A stretch of DNA of 64,000 nt from a virus. Shown here piece by piece: positions 1 to 7,207 of this stretch (positions are counted from its first letter, which is position 1; the number at the start of each line of letters is the position of its first letter). Made by a program: the position numbers and the translations under genes. The stretch is from IMG/VR virus record IMGVR_UViG_3300026078_000019, positions 62,001-126,000 of that record. One strand, given 5' to 3'. The notes under the pieces were generated by a model that was not told the origin of the DNA, did no database searches, and was given only the letters and a program-made list of their open reading frames with translations.

Positions 1-918
1 ATCGAGTACGACGCGCGCCGTGGCACGCTGCCGGCGGCTCAGGGGTTCACGCATGCGGGCAGCGGGTCCGCCGGCAACTTCCAGCTCATCGAGGGCGGAG
101 TGCTGCATGGCGTCACCACTTCGACGCTGCCCTCGTACTTCGCCAAGCAGCTCACCTTGTCTGCCGATCCCGGCGAGGTGCACAGCTACGCCGAAGCTCT
201 TGTGATCGCGGGCACCCACACCAGCCCGAGCGACGGCCTCGTCTTCGACGGCCGCTACACCGCCACACCCAGCGGAGCGTTCCAGGGAGTGCGCTACGCG
301 CTCGTGGTCCCGAACCAGTGGCGCACCACCAAGCTTGACTCCAGCTCCGACAACGCCGTCGCCGGTCGTGCCGATGGCTGGACCCGCTTCGCCACCTCCC
401 ACATCGCGGGTTCGCCCGCCCACGACCAGCAGTGGATCGAAGAGCAAAGCGCGTACGTCGCGCAGCTCTACGGTACGACCGGTACCAATGCGGCGATCGT
501 CTGCCAGATGATCTTCGGCGACATCAACGGCAGCGGCATCGACGCGCTGGTCCGCAACGCGATCGTGTCTCTGGGAGGTCGCTTCATCCGTGCAGGCTGG
601 TCGAGCTTCACGCAGGTGAGCAATCCGGTGATCAGGCTCTACCTGACCGCCGATGCGAATGGATCGGCCTCGAAGACGGCGCGGTTCCGCATCAGCTATG
701 GCACAGGCACCGGCAACCCCTACGCCGCGCTGACCGTTACGGCCGAGGCCACCGTGGCGTTCACCACCGCGAACATCGTGTACGAGGTGCCCTTCCAGCT
801 CAGCGCGCTGACCCCCAACTCCCCGTTCTGGTTCACCGTGGAGCGCGTCTGGGATCACGGCGACGACAAGCTCACCGCCACCGCTCACCTGCTTCAGGCC
901 ACGGTCCGATCGGTATGA
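1..918 (+). CDS. Tail-fibre-like structural protein, 5' truncated
   Basis: The reading frame is open from the first base of the window, so the true start lies upstream; 305 codons are visible. The product is rich in Thr, Ser, Gly and Ala with alternating beta-type segments and no enzyme motif, as in phage fibre or receptor-binding tips. It ends with a TGA that overlaps the ATG of the next gene. An internal GTG at 100 is not a convincing start because the frame before it (DARRGTLPAAQGF) has the same composition. Function is inferred from composition only. Confidence 0.5.
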   Translation: MEYDARRGTLPAAQGFTHAGSGSAGNFQLIEGGVLHGVTTSTLPSYFAKQLTLSADPGEVHSYAEALVIAGTHTSPSDGLVFDGRYTATPSGAFQGVRYALVVPNQWRTTKLDSSSDNAVAGRADGWTRFATSHIAGSPAHDQQWIEEQSAYVAQLYGTTGTNAAIVCQMIFGDINGSGIDALVRNAIVSLGGRFIRAGWSSFTQVSNPVIRLYLTADANGSASKTARFRISYGTGTGNPYAALTVTAEATVAFTTANIVYEVPFQLSALTPNSPFWFTVERVWDHGDDKLTATAHLLQATVRSV

Positions 919-1247
919 TGAAGGAGCGAGAGAAGCGGCTCGAACTGCTGACGCAGGCCGACCCGCATTGGGCCTCGGAGAACGGGCGTGTTGGTGTCGT
1001 GATGGTCTTCGAGTGTCCGATTCACGATCACTACCTCAGCGTACCGCTGCGTCATCCGCTCGACGGTGGCCCGGCTCTCACGAACTGGTTCCCGAGCGGC
1101 GCGACGTGGGAGATGACGGGCGATCGGAACGACTTCAGCACGCTGACGTTCGCTCCGAGCATTCACGTCGAGGGCGGCGAGAAGGGGTGTGAGTGGCACG
1201 GCTTCATCCAGAACGGCCGCTTCGTGCATTGCGGGGATTCGCGATGA
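915..1247 (+). CDS. DUF6527-like small protein
   Basis: 110 residues starting at ATG 915 (a second ATG follows at 918); the start overlaps the previous stop. The pattern FECPIHDHYLSVPL, then W, then TLTFAPSI, then CEWHGFIQNG matches what I recall of the DUF6527 family, short proteins common in phages and sometimes misnamed ammonia monooxygenase. Paired Cys/His residues (C-x-x-H near residue 34 and CEWH near residue 93) suggest metal binding. The role in phage growth is unknown. Confidence 0.6.
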   Translation: MMKEREKRLELLTQADPHWASENGRVGVVMVFECPIHDHYLSVPLRHPLDGGPALTNWFPSGATWEMTGDRNDFSTLTFAPSIHVEGGEKGCEWHGFIQNGRFVHCGDSR

Positions 1248-1522
1248 GGCTCGTTCAGATCAGAGATGGCGCGTTGGAGATTCGGTGGACCTGGCTGCCG
1301 TACTGGCTGGCGGTGAACCCCCGGCTCAAGACCGAGTTGGAGCGCGAGCTGCGGGACGCCGTGCTGCTTCAAGGCGTCACCACCGCCGACCACGACCTCG
1401 AAGCGATGCACGAATGGGTGCTGGTGCGCCTCCAGGCCCTCTTCCCCGCCTTCCCCGGGCTCAAGGACTACCTCGCCGGGCTCCAGAACCTGCGCGAGCC
1501 TACGGGCGCCGCACCGACGTAG
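1244..1522 (+). CDS. Small protein of unknown function
   Basis: 92 residues from ATG 1244, whose ATGA overlaps the stop of the preceding gene, arguing for translational coupling. A longer frame opens at 1193 but would overlap the neighbour by 55 bases. The product is mostly helical with Trp-rich (RWTWLPYWLA) and Leu-rich segments and no recognisable motif. It is followed by a promoter-like palindromic region. Confidence 0.6.
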   Translation: MRLVQIRDGALEIRWTWLPYWLAVNPRLKTELERELRDAVLLQGVTTADHDLEAMHEWVLVRLQALFPAFPGLKDYLAGLQNLREPTGAAPT

Positions 1523-1565
1523 TTGACGGTCATGTGTATTCCTTGTATTCCTACGAATACACATG
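1523..1565 (+). promoter_or_regulatory. Promoter overlapped by perfect 11-bp inverted repeat (likely operator)
   Basis: TTGACG at 1523-1528 and TATTCC at 1546-1551 are 17 bases apart, the canonical -35/-10 spacing. A perfect 11-base inverted repeat (CATGTGTATTC at 1531-1541, GAATACACATG at 1555-1565) brackets the -10 box and ends in the ATG of the ribbon-helix-helix gene at 1563. The layout fits an autorepressed promoter. The start site would lie only a few bases before that ATG, so the transcript would be nearly leaderless. Confidence 0.55.
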
Positions 1566-1757
1566 CCCCGTGGAGACAAGAAGACGCCTCCGACGACCGT
1601 GCGGTTCTTGCCCGATCTGCACGAGTTCATCCGCGAGCAGGCGGCACACCATCCTCGGGGGCAGAGCGGCGTCATCAACGACGCCATGGCGCACTACATG
1701 CGCCACATCAAAGAGCACGGAAGCAAGATCATGAAGACGATCGCGGGGAATCGATGA
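1563..1757 (+). CDS. Ribbon-helix-helix DNA-binding protein (Arc/CopG-like)
   Basis: 64 residues. A basic N-terminus is followed by a strand-like TTVRFLPDL and two helices (HEFIREQAAHH and SGVINDAMAHYMRHI), the size and pattern of ribbon-helix-helix repressors that bind as dimers through the N-terminal strand. The ATG sits inside the right arm of a perfect inverted repeat that covers the -10 box, so autoregulation is the simplest reading. No Shine-Dalgarno is visible. The 3' end overlaps the next start (ATGA). It could equally repress the following small-gene operon. Confidence 0.65.
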   Translation: MPRGDKKTPPTTVRFLPDLHEFIREQAAHHPRGQSGVINDAMAHYMRHIKEHGSKIMKTIAGNR

Positions 1758-2266
1758 AGCTGCGGGTCCACAACGAGCCGCTGCCCAAGGGCGTGGAGCG
1801 TGTCGTGTCGCTGTTCAAGCGCGTGATGCAGCTCAGCGGCATCCAGAAGGTCGAGGTCACGCCCGAGGAGTTCATCGTCTCGCGGCTGATGGAGGACGAG
1901 GACGATTCGCCGGTGCTGCCGAAGACCGAGACGAAGATCGACGTCGATCTGGAGTTCCTCATGGGCAAGATCCGCCTGCTGACTCAGGAGTTCAAGCCCG
2001 ACTCCCACCCCTACCTCAACCTCGGGCTCGCCACCAAGACGATCAGCAACGAACGTCTGCGCGTCTGCGGCATCCTGGCGCCGGCCGGAGACATCTTCGC
2101 CGACTACTTCGGGATCGAGGAGCATTCGCAGCCCGATACGTTCCTCGGCATGAACGTGAGCTACCACGAGAACGAGAAGTACCCCGACAAGCTTCTCGTT
2201 CTCGGCGGTCCGACGATCTACTTCAACGACGCGACGTTCGGCGTCATCATCGACATGGGAGTCTGA
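1754..2266 (+). CDS. Protein of unknown function
   Basis: 170 residues from ATG 1754, overlapping the previous stop. The frame is open back to 1523 but that extension is low-complexity antisense-like sequence. The product is mixed alpha/beta and acidic, without cysteine clusters, membrane segments or known motifs. It is joined to the next gene by a TGATCATG junction (stop, two bases, start), with a GGAG about 9 bases before the next ATG. Confidence 0.6.
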   Translation: MKLRVHNEPLPKGVERVVSLFKRVMQLSGIQKVEVTPEEFIVSRLMEDEDDSPVLPKTETKIDVDLEFLMGKIRLLTQEFKPDSHPYLNLGLATKTISNERLRVCGILAPAGDIFADYFGIEEHSQPDTFLGMNVSYHENEKYPDKLLVLGGPTIYFNDATFGVIIDMGV

Positions 2267-2268
2267 TC

Positions 2269-2703
2269 ATGGCCATCGCCCTCAACAAGCTTCTTCAGCG
2301 TGCCGGCATTTCGATCGCGAAGACCGAGACGGCACCCGGGCGTGTCATCGTTCTCCTGCGCGTCGCCAAGGACAGCTTCTGGAACGAGACCATGAGCGAG
2401 TTCTTGCTGGCCTCGGTGGGACAGCCGTGGAGCACCGACGTCAGCAAGTGGTTCTACGTCGATCAGACCAACAACATCCGCTTCCTGTGGCGTGTCGTGC
2501 TTCAGAACGACGTCAAGGCGGCGTCGGAAGCCCTGGGCGCCGCAGCAGTCCGCGCCGTGCAGTCCTCGGTCGAGGTGGTGTCGCAGCCGCTGGTCGGGCG
2601 CAAGGACTACCCCTTCGATCCCGCGAGCGGGAAGATGATGGGGGCACACGACGCCGGTACCGCGAGCAAGGCCCTCGCCGTCGCCACCTCGACCAAGAGC
2701 TGA
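2269..2703 (+). CDS. Protein of unknown function
   Basis: 144 residues. A short helical N-terminus precedes a beta-rich middle (PGRVIVLLRVAK, WFYVDQTNNIRFLW) and an Ala-rich helix. I recognise no family. It lies in a co-directional run of small genes (1754-4309) whose junctions touch or overlap, so co-transcription and a shared role are likely. Start chosen at ATG 2269, two bases after the previous stop. Confidence 0.6.
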   Translation: MAIALNKLLQRAGISIAKTETAPGRVIVLLRVAKDSFWNETMSEFLLASVGQPWSTDVSKWFYVDQTNNIRFLWRVVLQNDVKAASEALGAAAVRAVQSSVEVVSQPLVGRKDYPFDPASGKMMGAHDAGTASKALAVATSTKS

Positions 2704-2705
2704 TC

Positions 2706-3392
2706 ATGGACAACTTCGTACGTCGAGACGGAAAGAGCCGTGTCCCGCACGGGGTGGTCGATTACGCCGAGGGCGCCGACGATCTCCACATCGAAGCCGA
2801 GGTCCAGAGCAAGCTCGACGCGCTGTTCAAAGAGGCGCAGCTCGATCAGGTCCAGGCGGAGTACAAGCTGGAAGTGGTCTTCTTGGGCCGCAAGGTGAAC
2901 GAGGCGTTCCCCGGCATGATCACGGCGTGGAAGAACATGGGCCAGGCCACGGGTGGCGGAGACGCCGTGGTGTACTTCTGCCCGAACCTCGTCGAGAAGA
3001 ACGGGGCTCGACGAACATGCTCGGGCCCGCTGGACCTTCGCTGGGTCTCGAAGACGGCGGCGCTGTGCCCGCGCTGCAAGCGCGCCGTCAGCCCCAAGGA
3101 CCTCGCAGGCCAGGTCGGCGGACACCTCACGCTCCAGGGTTGGGCAGGCCTCGTGATGCGGATGTGGTTGAACCTCGACGGCAACTGCGACATCCGTCGG
3201 GGCCTGTTCGAGTCCAACATCCACAGCCGCACCGAGGACATCCTCAAGGCGACGGGCGCGCAAGCCGGCGACCGACTGGACCAGGCTCGGGTGGACCGCA
3301 AGTGGGCGATCTATCCGCTGAAGAACATCCTCAAGGACACAGGAGCAGGAGCTGATCTACAGGGCCGTATTCGGTCCTTCCTCAGCACATAG
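2706..3392 (+). CDS. Zinc-ribbon-containing protein of unknown function
   Basis: 228 residues from ATG 2706; the frame is open further upstream, but that part is antisense-like. Around residues 95-130 there is FCPN, then RRTCSG, then LCPRCKR, giving a C..C..C-x2-C arrangement compatible with a zinc ribbon. The rest is helical with no enzyme motif. The neighbours are small genes of unknown function in the same operon. Confidence 0.6.
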   Translation: MDNFVRRDGKSRVPHGVVDYAEGADDLHIEAEVQSKLDALFKEAQLDQVQAEYKLEVVFLGRKVNEAFPGMITAWKNMGQATGGGDAVVYFCPNLVEKNGARRTCSGPLDLRWVSKTAALCPRCKRAVSPKDLAGQVGGHLTLQGWAGLVMRMWLNLDGNCDIRRGLFESNIHSRTEDILKATGAQAGDRLDQARVDRKWAIYPLKNILKDTGAGADLQGRIRSFLST

Positions 3393-3394
3393 CC

Positions 3395-3871
3395 ATGGCA
3401 ACCGTCGGCGAAATCAACGGGCAGATCTCGGAACTGCGGTCGAAGATCGCGGTGGCGAAGATGCTCGTCCTCTACCTGAAGACGAACTACATGCCGGCCG
3501 ATGGCGGCATGGCGGAGATGTTCGTCACCAGGAGCGACCACGGCCGCGTACCGGCGGACCACATCGAGATGACCTCGGCCGACCTGGTCGAGTACATGGA
3601 CGGGCTACAGACCTCGCTGACGCGGCTGGAGAACACTCCCATCGCCGAGCTGCTGAAAGAGCCGGTCGTGCCCGCCACTCCGACGGTGGTCACGTCCGCT
3701 GCGGAGCCGAAGGCAGAACCGCAGAAGACCGAGGCCAAGCCGGCTGCCCCGGCTGCCAAGACGAACGGCAACGGTCACGTGAAGCCCGTAGCGAAGGAGA
3801 GCCCCAGTGGACCTGGAGATCGAAATCAAAATCCGCCCGCTCCCGCAGCAGCTCCCGCCGGAAAGAGCTGA
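3395..3871 (+). CDS. Helical protein with Pro/Ala/Lys-rich tail
   Basis: 158 residues. Residues 1-85 look like a helical coiled-coil-type segment (VGEINGQISELRSKIAVAK). The last 60 residues are Pro, Ala, Lys and Glu rich and probably disordered. Its last 65 bases overlap the start of the next gene in another frame. No family recognised. Confidence 0.6.
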   Translation: MATVGEINGQISELRSKIAVAKMLVLYLKTNYMPADGGMAEMFVTRSDHGRVPADHIEMTSADLVEYMDGLQTSLTRLENTPIAELLKEPVVPATPTVVTSAAEPKAEPQKTEAKPAAPAAKTNGNGHVKPVAKESPSGPGDRNQNPPAPAAAPAGKS

Positions 3872-4025
3872 TGAGCTGCTCAACGGCGAGATCGCCAAGT
3901 TCGAGCGCTGGTTCATCGAGCGCCAGCGCACCAACGGCAGTACGAACCCCTCCCCTCTGATCAACATCGAACGAGCCATCGTGAAGACCTACATCATGTA
4001 CCTGGCCACGGAGAAGCAGCCGTGA
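3807..4025 (+). CDS. Small protein of unknown function
   Basis: 72 residues from GTG 3807, embedded in the 3' end of the preceding gene. A beta-type start (DLEIEIKIRPLP) is followed by an amphipathic helix with many charged residues. The reading continues beyond the end of the upstream gene to a TGA that overlaps the next GTG (GTGA), which supports it as a real coupled gene rather than a shadow. Confidence 0.5.
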   Translation: MDLEIEIKIRPLPQQLPPERADELLNGEIAKFERWFIERQRTNGSTNPSPLINIERAIVKTYIMYLATEKQP

Positions 4026-4309
4026 ACGCGACCCTGGCGATCAAGCGGCAGTGCACGCGCTGTCCGCGAGAGGACGAGGCGGAGGTAAGCCTCGACGAAG
4101 TCGTGAAGATGGCGAGAGGCGGCAAGATCCCGGATCCGCCGAAGAGCCTCGTGGTCCAGATGGACGACAAGAACATCGTGGAGTTCTCGTTTCTTTGCCA
4201 GCAGTGCAAGACGATCGTGCAGCGTTACATGTCGCACGTGATGAAGAAGCCGAAGCATCAGTCGGCGCTGCGAGGCGAGACCAAAATCGAAGTCGAGGAA
4301 GACGACTGA
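4022..4309 (+). CDS. Small zinc-ribbon protein
   Basis: 95 residues from GTG 4022, overlapping the previous stop. CTRCPRE near residue 11 and CQQCK near residue 60 form two C-x2-C knuckles, the four ligands of a zinc ribbon. The C-terminus is acidic. It is the last gene of the 1754-4309 plus-strand run and is followed at once by a hairpin terminator. Function unknown; nucleic-acid binding is possible. Confidence 0.6.
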   Translation: MNATLAIKRQCTRCPREDEAEVSLDEVVKMARGGKIPDPPKSLVVQMDDKNIVEFSFLCQQCKTIVQRYMSHVMKKPKHQSALRGETKIEVEEDD

Positions 4310-4320
4310 GGGCAAAAGAA

Positions 4321-4340
4321 AGGGGACCGCGAGGTCCCCT
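4321..4340. terminator. Bidirectional terminator hairpin
   Basis: AGGGGACC, a GCGA loop, then GGTCCCCT make an 8-bp stem, flanked by A-rich sequence on the left (AAAAGAA) and TTCTT on the right, so it can end transcripts from both strands. It sits between the plus-strand stop at 4309 and the minus-strand stop at 4344. Confidence 0.75.
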
Positions 4341-4343
4341 TCT

Positions 4344-4697
4344 TCACTTTGCCCAAGCGCTGATCTTGTGGAGGCTCTCCAGCTCCTCGGGCTGGAATAG
4401 CTCAGACAGTCTCTGATCCTTCAGGCGGTCTTTCAGGATCGTAGCTACGTGAACCAGTAGCTGTAGGTTCTGGCCCATTGATGGGTAGCTATCGCGGGCA
4501 GGTTTCTTGGGTTCGTCGGCTGTTTCGTAGCGTCCTACGGTGTTGCCGTTGAGGTCTCTGATCTTGAACTCTGTGGGCTTGCGGAACATTGCGCCCTGGT
4601 GGTCGACCTCCTTGGCGACCTGACGCAACGCCTTGGAGACGTCCCGGTTCGTCTGCATCGCGTCGTTGCCCAGCTCGATCTCGACGATGAACTTCAC
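4344..4697 (-). CDS. Protein of unknown function
   Basis: 117 residues from GTG 4697, preceded by a purine-rich GGAGAAGAAGG. An open frame continues upstream to 4934, but that part is Arg/Ser-rich antisense-like sequence. The start overlaps the stop of the upstream gene. The N-terminus is beta-type (KFIVEIELGND) and the C-terminus helical. No family recognised. Confidence 0.6.
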   Translation of the reverse strand: MKFIVEIELGNDAMQTNRDVSKALRQVAKEVDHQGAMFRKPTEFKIRDLNGNTVGRYETADEPKKPARDSYPSMGQNLQLLVHVATILKDRLKDQRLSELFQPEELESLHKISAWAK

Positions 4698-5028
4698 GCC
4701 TTCTTCTCCCGGAACCGCCAGGTTCCTTCTTGATAGACCACATCCCGTTCTTCGAGGCTCTTGAACCGATCTTCGGTCATGAACGAGCCGTCGAAGCGCC
4801 TCAGCCAGCGTCGATAGTCGGGATCGTCCTCGCCCTTCGGCACCGACTTGTTGAGGTGCTCCAGCGCGTACTCCGTGAGGTGAAGCCGCGACTGGGCTGA
4901 CCGGGCAGCGGGATGATGCGCATGTTCGATCCACGCCAGTCCGAGAAGTGGCTGTTGGGCTGGCCGATCACGTAGACCTTCCAGCCAGTGCCCGACGGCG
5001 TCTTGCCGATCGTTGGGTTGCCGTTCAC
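4694..5028 (-). CDS. Small gene apparently split by a -1 frameshift
   Basis: The frame from ATG 5028 reads naturally for about 44 residues (GWKVYVIGQPNSHFSDWRG, then MRIIPLPGQ) and then degenerates to Ser/Arg-rich sequence. A second frame, entered by a -1 shift near 4893-4905, continues naturally (HLTEYALEHLNKS, DDPDYRRWLRRF) to a stop at 4694 that overlaps the next GTG. No start codon suits the second half alone, and no classical slippery heptamer is visible. A missing base or a true frameshift is likely. Confidence 0.5.
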
Positions 5029-5585
5029 GCGTCCTCGGGCAGCTTGCGGACTGCGTTGTGGATGCCCGGCATGATCCAGGTGCCTCCGTCTGCGACGCAG
5101 GGCTGGCCGGCCTTAGCACCACAGAACGAGCAGCCCACGGCTGCGATGGTCTTGCCGACGTGACAGCCCTCGACGTGCTGGACCGGGACGTGGCCGGGGT
5201 GTGGTGCGGGGCATCGGCAGATCTTGCTCTCCGGTACGTTATCGTCGACCGGACCTTCGACCGGTTGCTCACCCGCGCGCAGCAGGTTCATCATGCCCCA
5301 GGAATCGTTGATCTCCTCCCACTTTCCGGTGCTGTGGAACCCGAACTCTTGCGCCTCGTGGAAGTTCATCGGGTGGACGTCGGGCCGGCAGCGGTAGGAC
5401 AGCCAGATGTCGAGGTCGTGCATCGTGCTGCCCTTGCCAGGCATGCCGATGTAGCTGTAGGCGGCTTCCTTGTTCTCGTCGATGTGATCGATGATCCGTC
5501 CGTTCTCGATGATGAGTCTGCGGACGGGGTATGCGGTGTCGTCGAGCACGTCGTCGGACTTACGGATCTTCAGGATGGTCTTCAT
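5025..5585 (-). CDS. Protein with C-terminal phage-type zinc finger
   Basis: 186 residues. The last 55 carry C-x-C, then GCSFCGAKAGQPC and an IHNAVRK. The form C-x2-C-x-A-x2-G-x-PC followed by His/Arg is typical of small phage and actinobacterial zinc fingers. The N-terminal part is mixed alpha/beta with no known motif. ATG 5585 follows a 113-base gap that contains a short inverted repeat. A regulatory or DNA-associated role is plausible but unproven. Confidence 0.6.
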   Translation of the reverse strand: MKTILKIRKSDDVLDDTAYPVRRLIIENGRIIDHIDENKEAAYSYIGMPGKGSTMHDLDIWLSYRCRPDVHPMNFHEAQEFGFHSTGKWEEINDSWGMMNLLRAGEQPVEGPVDDNVPESKICRCPAPHPGHVPVQHVEGCHVGKTIAAVGCSFCGAKAGQPCVADGGTWIMPGIHNAVRKLPEDA

Positions 5586-5593
5586 GGTTCCTC

Positions 5594-5698
5594 ATGGCTC
5601 GCGTTGCGCGAGCCGTCATCATCGTCGTGGCGTGCTTCTGGCTGCTCTCCGCGCTGTTCGGCTACCCCGTGGGCTGGCTGCCGGCGCGCTGGCACTGA
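5594..5698 (+). CDS. Possible 34-residue membrane peptide
   Basis: A 35-codon frame on the plus strand inside an otherwise unexplained gap between two minus-strand genes. It encodes a basic start and a hydrophobic stretch (AVIIVVACFWLLSALFG) long enough to span a membrane. No good ribosome-binding site is visible and it opposes its neighbours, so it may be chance. The 8-bp inverted repeat GGCTCGCG/CGCGAGCC (5596-5614) lies at its 5' end. Confidence 0.25.
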   Translation: MARVARAVIIVVACFWLLSALFGYPVGWLPARWH

Positions 5699-5941
5699 TC
5701 ACCTGCTGACGAGCCGGCGTCGCGCCCGCCTTCGAGCGTTGTCGGTCTTGCGAACGACGAACATCAGCGGGCGGATGTTGTAGCCTACGTTGAGCTTGGC
5801 GTGGAGGATGAACTCCTCCGTCGATACGCGCAGTGCCTGCCACCGAAGCCGTGATCTTGGCTCGGTCAGTCGTTGCGTCTCGTTGTCGATCACTGTGATC
5901 TTGTGGCGCCGTACGCGCCACCTCCACCAACGGTGCTTCAT
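5699..5941 (-). CDS. Small basic protein of unknown function
   Basis: 80 residues from ATG 5941, preceded by AGGAG at ideal spacing. Strongly basic, with Arg/Trp-rich ends (KHRWWRWRVRRHK and a terminal RRRARRR), suggesting nucleic-acid or membrane contact. It is overlapped by an open continuation of the upstream gene, which I read as a frameshift artefact of that gene. Confidence 0.5.
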   Translation of the reverse strand: MKHRWWRWRVRRHKITVIDNETQRLTEPRSRLRWQALRVSTEEFILHAKLNVGYNIRPLMFVVRKTDNARRRARRRLVSR

Positions 5942-5949
5942 CGGAACTC

Positions 5950-6212
5950 CTACACGGGTTGGGCCCACGGCGTCCGCCGCGCAACCAGGCCAGATACTTC
6001 TTGCCCAGTTCGGTGATCGTAACGTCGGACATGTCGCCGGACCAGTCGACGAGCTTCCGGTCCGCCAGGCGGCCTAGCATCGTGCCGACCCACTCCACGC
6101 GGCCGAATGCGCTGTCTTGCCGCCAGCGATCGCTGTAGTAGTCGAACATCGAGTTCGACTCCGCAGCTTCGAGCAGGCCGGTGACTGTCGTGCTGGGGCA
6201 GCGCTCGTTCAC
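5950..6212 (-). CDS. Winged-helix-like small protein, probable frameshift near its 3' end
   Basis: From ATG 6212, about 75 residues read like a small helix-turn-helix or winged-helix domain (GRVEWVGTMLGRLADRKLVDW, TITELGKKYLAWL). The literal frame then runs 119 codons through the whole next gene to 5619 with antisense-like sequence. A -1 shift near 5970-5985 instead gives a TAG at 5950-5952, embedded in the AGGAG of the next gene, the normal spacing here. I therefore give that end; as literally read the frame ends at 5619. Confidence 0.45.
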
Positions 6213-6532
6213 GGCTCGTTCCTGCCGAGGTAATCGGTGCGCACCTCGACTCCGCAGATGTCGACCCAGAGCAGCAGGCCGTGGACCTTGGTCCAGAAAC
6301 CGAAGCGGGTCTGCTCGGTTTTGTGGGTCGACCCCATGTCGTACGTGTCGACCTGGGTCTTGACGCTCTTGAGATCGATGTACTCAGTCGTGCCGTCGGG
6401 CCATCGTACCGGCATCGAACGCTCTTCGAGCTTGATGAGGCCGTGGCCGTTGAGGGTTCGCGTCAGAACCGTCGATTCCGAGTAGCTGATCACGTTCCAC
6501 TGATTCACTTCGCGGAGCCTGATCCAGCTCAT
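6209..6532 (-). CDS. Protein of unknown function
   Basis: 107 residues from ATG 6532. A longer frame to 6643 is antisense to a better small gene. Beta-rich (WNVISYSESTVLTRTL, VHGLLLWVDICGVEV), which could be a small beta-barrel. Both ends overlap their neighbours by 4 bases (ATGA), consistent with one operon from 9085 down to 4344. Confidence 0.55.
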   Translation of the reverse strand: MSWIRLREVNQWNVISYSESTVLTRTLNGHGLIKLEERSMPVRWPDGTTEYIDLKSVKTQVDTYDMGSTHKTEQTRFGFWTKVHGLLLWVDICGVEVRTDYLGRNEP

Positions 6533-6672
6533 TGTTCTTCCTCGCTGTGATCGTTGCAGCAGTTGTCGCATTCGCCCGCGGTGCAGGCACATTCGTAGGT
6601 GCCGTCGTAATCCAGCTTGATGATCTGGTGACAGCACGCGCACTCTTCTCCAACGTCGCCGCCGTAGCTCAC
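6529..6672 (-). CDS. 47-residue cysteine-rich protein
   Basis: GTG 6672 overlaps the upstream stop (GTGA) and the TGA at 6529-6531 overlaps the next ATG, so it fits perfectly between coupled genes. The product has cysteines as CACC, CAC, C and CC plus two His, a dense metal-binding arrangement, and an acidic end. Short metal-binding proteins are common in phages. Neither of the other two frames here looks coding. Confidence 0.6.
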   Translation of the reverse strand: MSYGGDVGEECACCHQIIKLDYDGTYECACTAGECDNCCNDHSEEEQ

Positions 6673-6893
6673 AGCTTGCTCAGCGTGACGGAGGTGACGC
6701 GCTTCAGCTTGTTGAAGCGTACGGTCACGCTGGTGTAGCCGGCTTCTTTAAGCTGCGGCAGATTGATCGGTCGGTTGTTCCAGCGTGAGCTGGGATCGTT
6801 CAGGATGAAATCGCCACCGCCCTTCAGTGTGCTGACGATCTCTCGCTTGGCGCGGTAGTCCTTGCCGTAGGCTGGTGTGAGATGTGCGATCAT
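6669..6893 (-). CDS. Small basic protein of unknown function
   Basis: 74 residues, Lys/Arg rich with beta-type ends (TSVTVRFNKLKRVTSVTLS). It overlaps the genes on both sides by 1 to 4 bases, showing tight translational coupling. No known family recognised. Confidence 0.55.
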   Translation of the reverse strand: MIAHLTPAYGKDYRAKREIVSTLKGGGDFILNDPSSRWNNRPINLPQLKEAGYTSVTVRFNKLKRVTSVTLSKL

Positions 6894-7207
6894 CAGTTGG
6901 GCTCCTCGGGGTCGTGGTCTTTCATGTCTTCGGAGTCGCGGAGCACGTGGGTGTGTGGGCTCTCCAGCTCGTGGCCCACCATGCTGGCGAGCTTCGTGCG
7001 GAACTCCTCGATGATGGTCTCGTCGAGCAGTAACGCTATGGGATCGAGCCGGACGCCTCCACCCTTCTCCGGTACTACGGCGCAGAGGTAGGCGGCGGGG
7101 CGATCACCGAAGTATCCGGCGTGCAGCGCGATTCCCTCCTTGTTCAGCGCGAGCTGGTTCGCTCGCAGAAGCTGCCACTGGCTCAGAGGAGGCGGTTCCT
7201 TTTTCAC
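6893..7207 (-). CDS. Protein of unknown function
   Basis: 104 residues from ATG 7207, overlapping the previous stop. Helical start (LSQWQLLRANQLALNK), a central beta-type segment, and an acidic C-terminus (SEDMKDHDPEEPN). No motif recognised. Part of the minus-strand operon. Confidence 0.55.
   Translation of the reverse strand: MKKEPPPLSQWQLLRANQLALNKEGIALHAGYFGDRPAAYLCAVVPEKGGGVRLDPIALLLDETIIEEFRTKLASMVGHELESPHTHVLRDSEDMKDHDPEEPN

Noticed and set aside
1523-1753. A long frame fused upstream of the gene at 1754
   Set aside because: The upstream part overlaps the ribbon-helix-helix gene out of frame and has antisense-like composition; ATG 1754 with its ATGA overlap is the better start.
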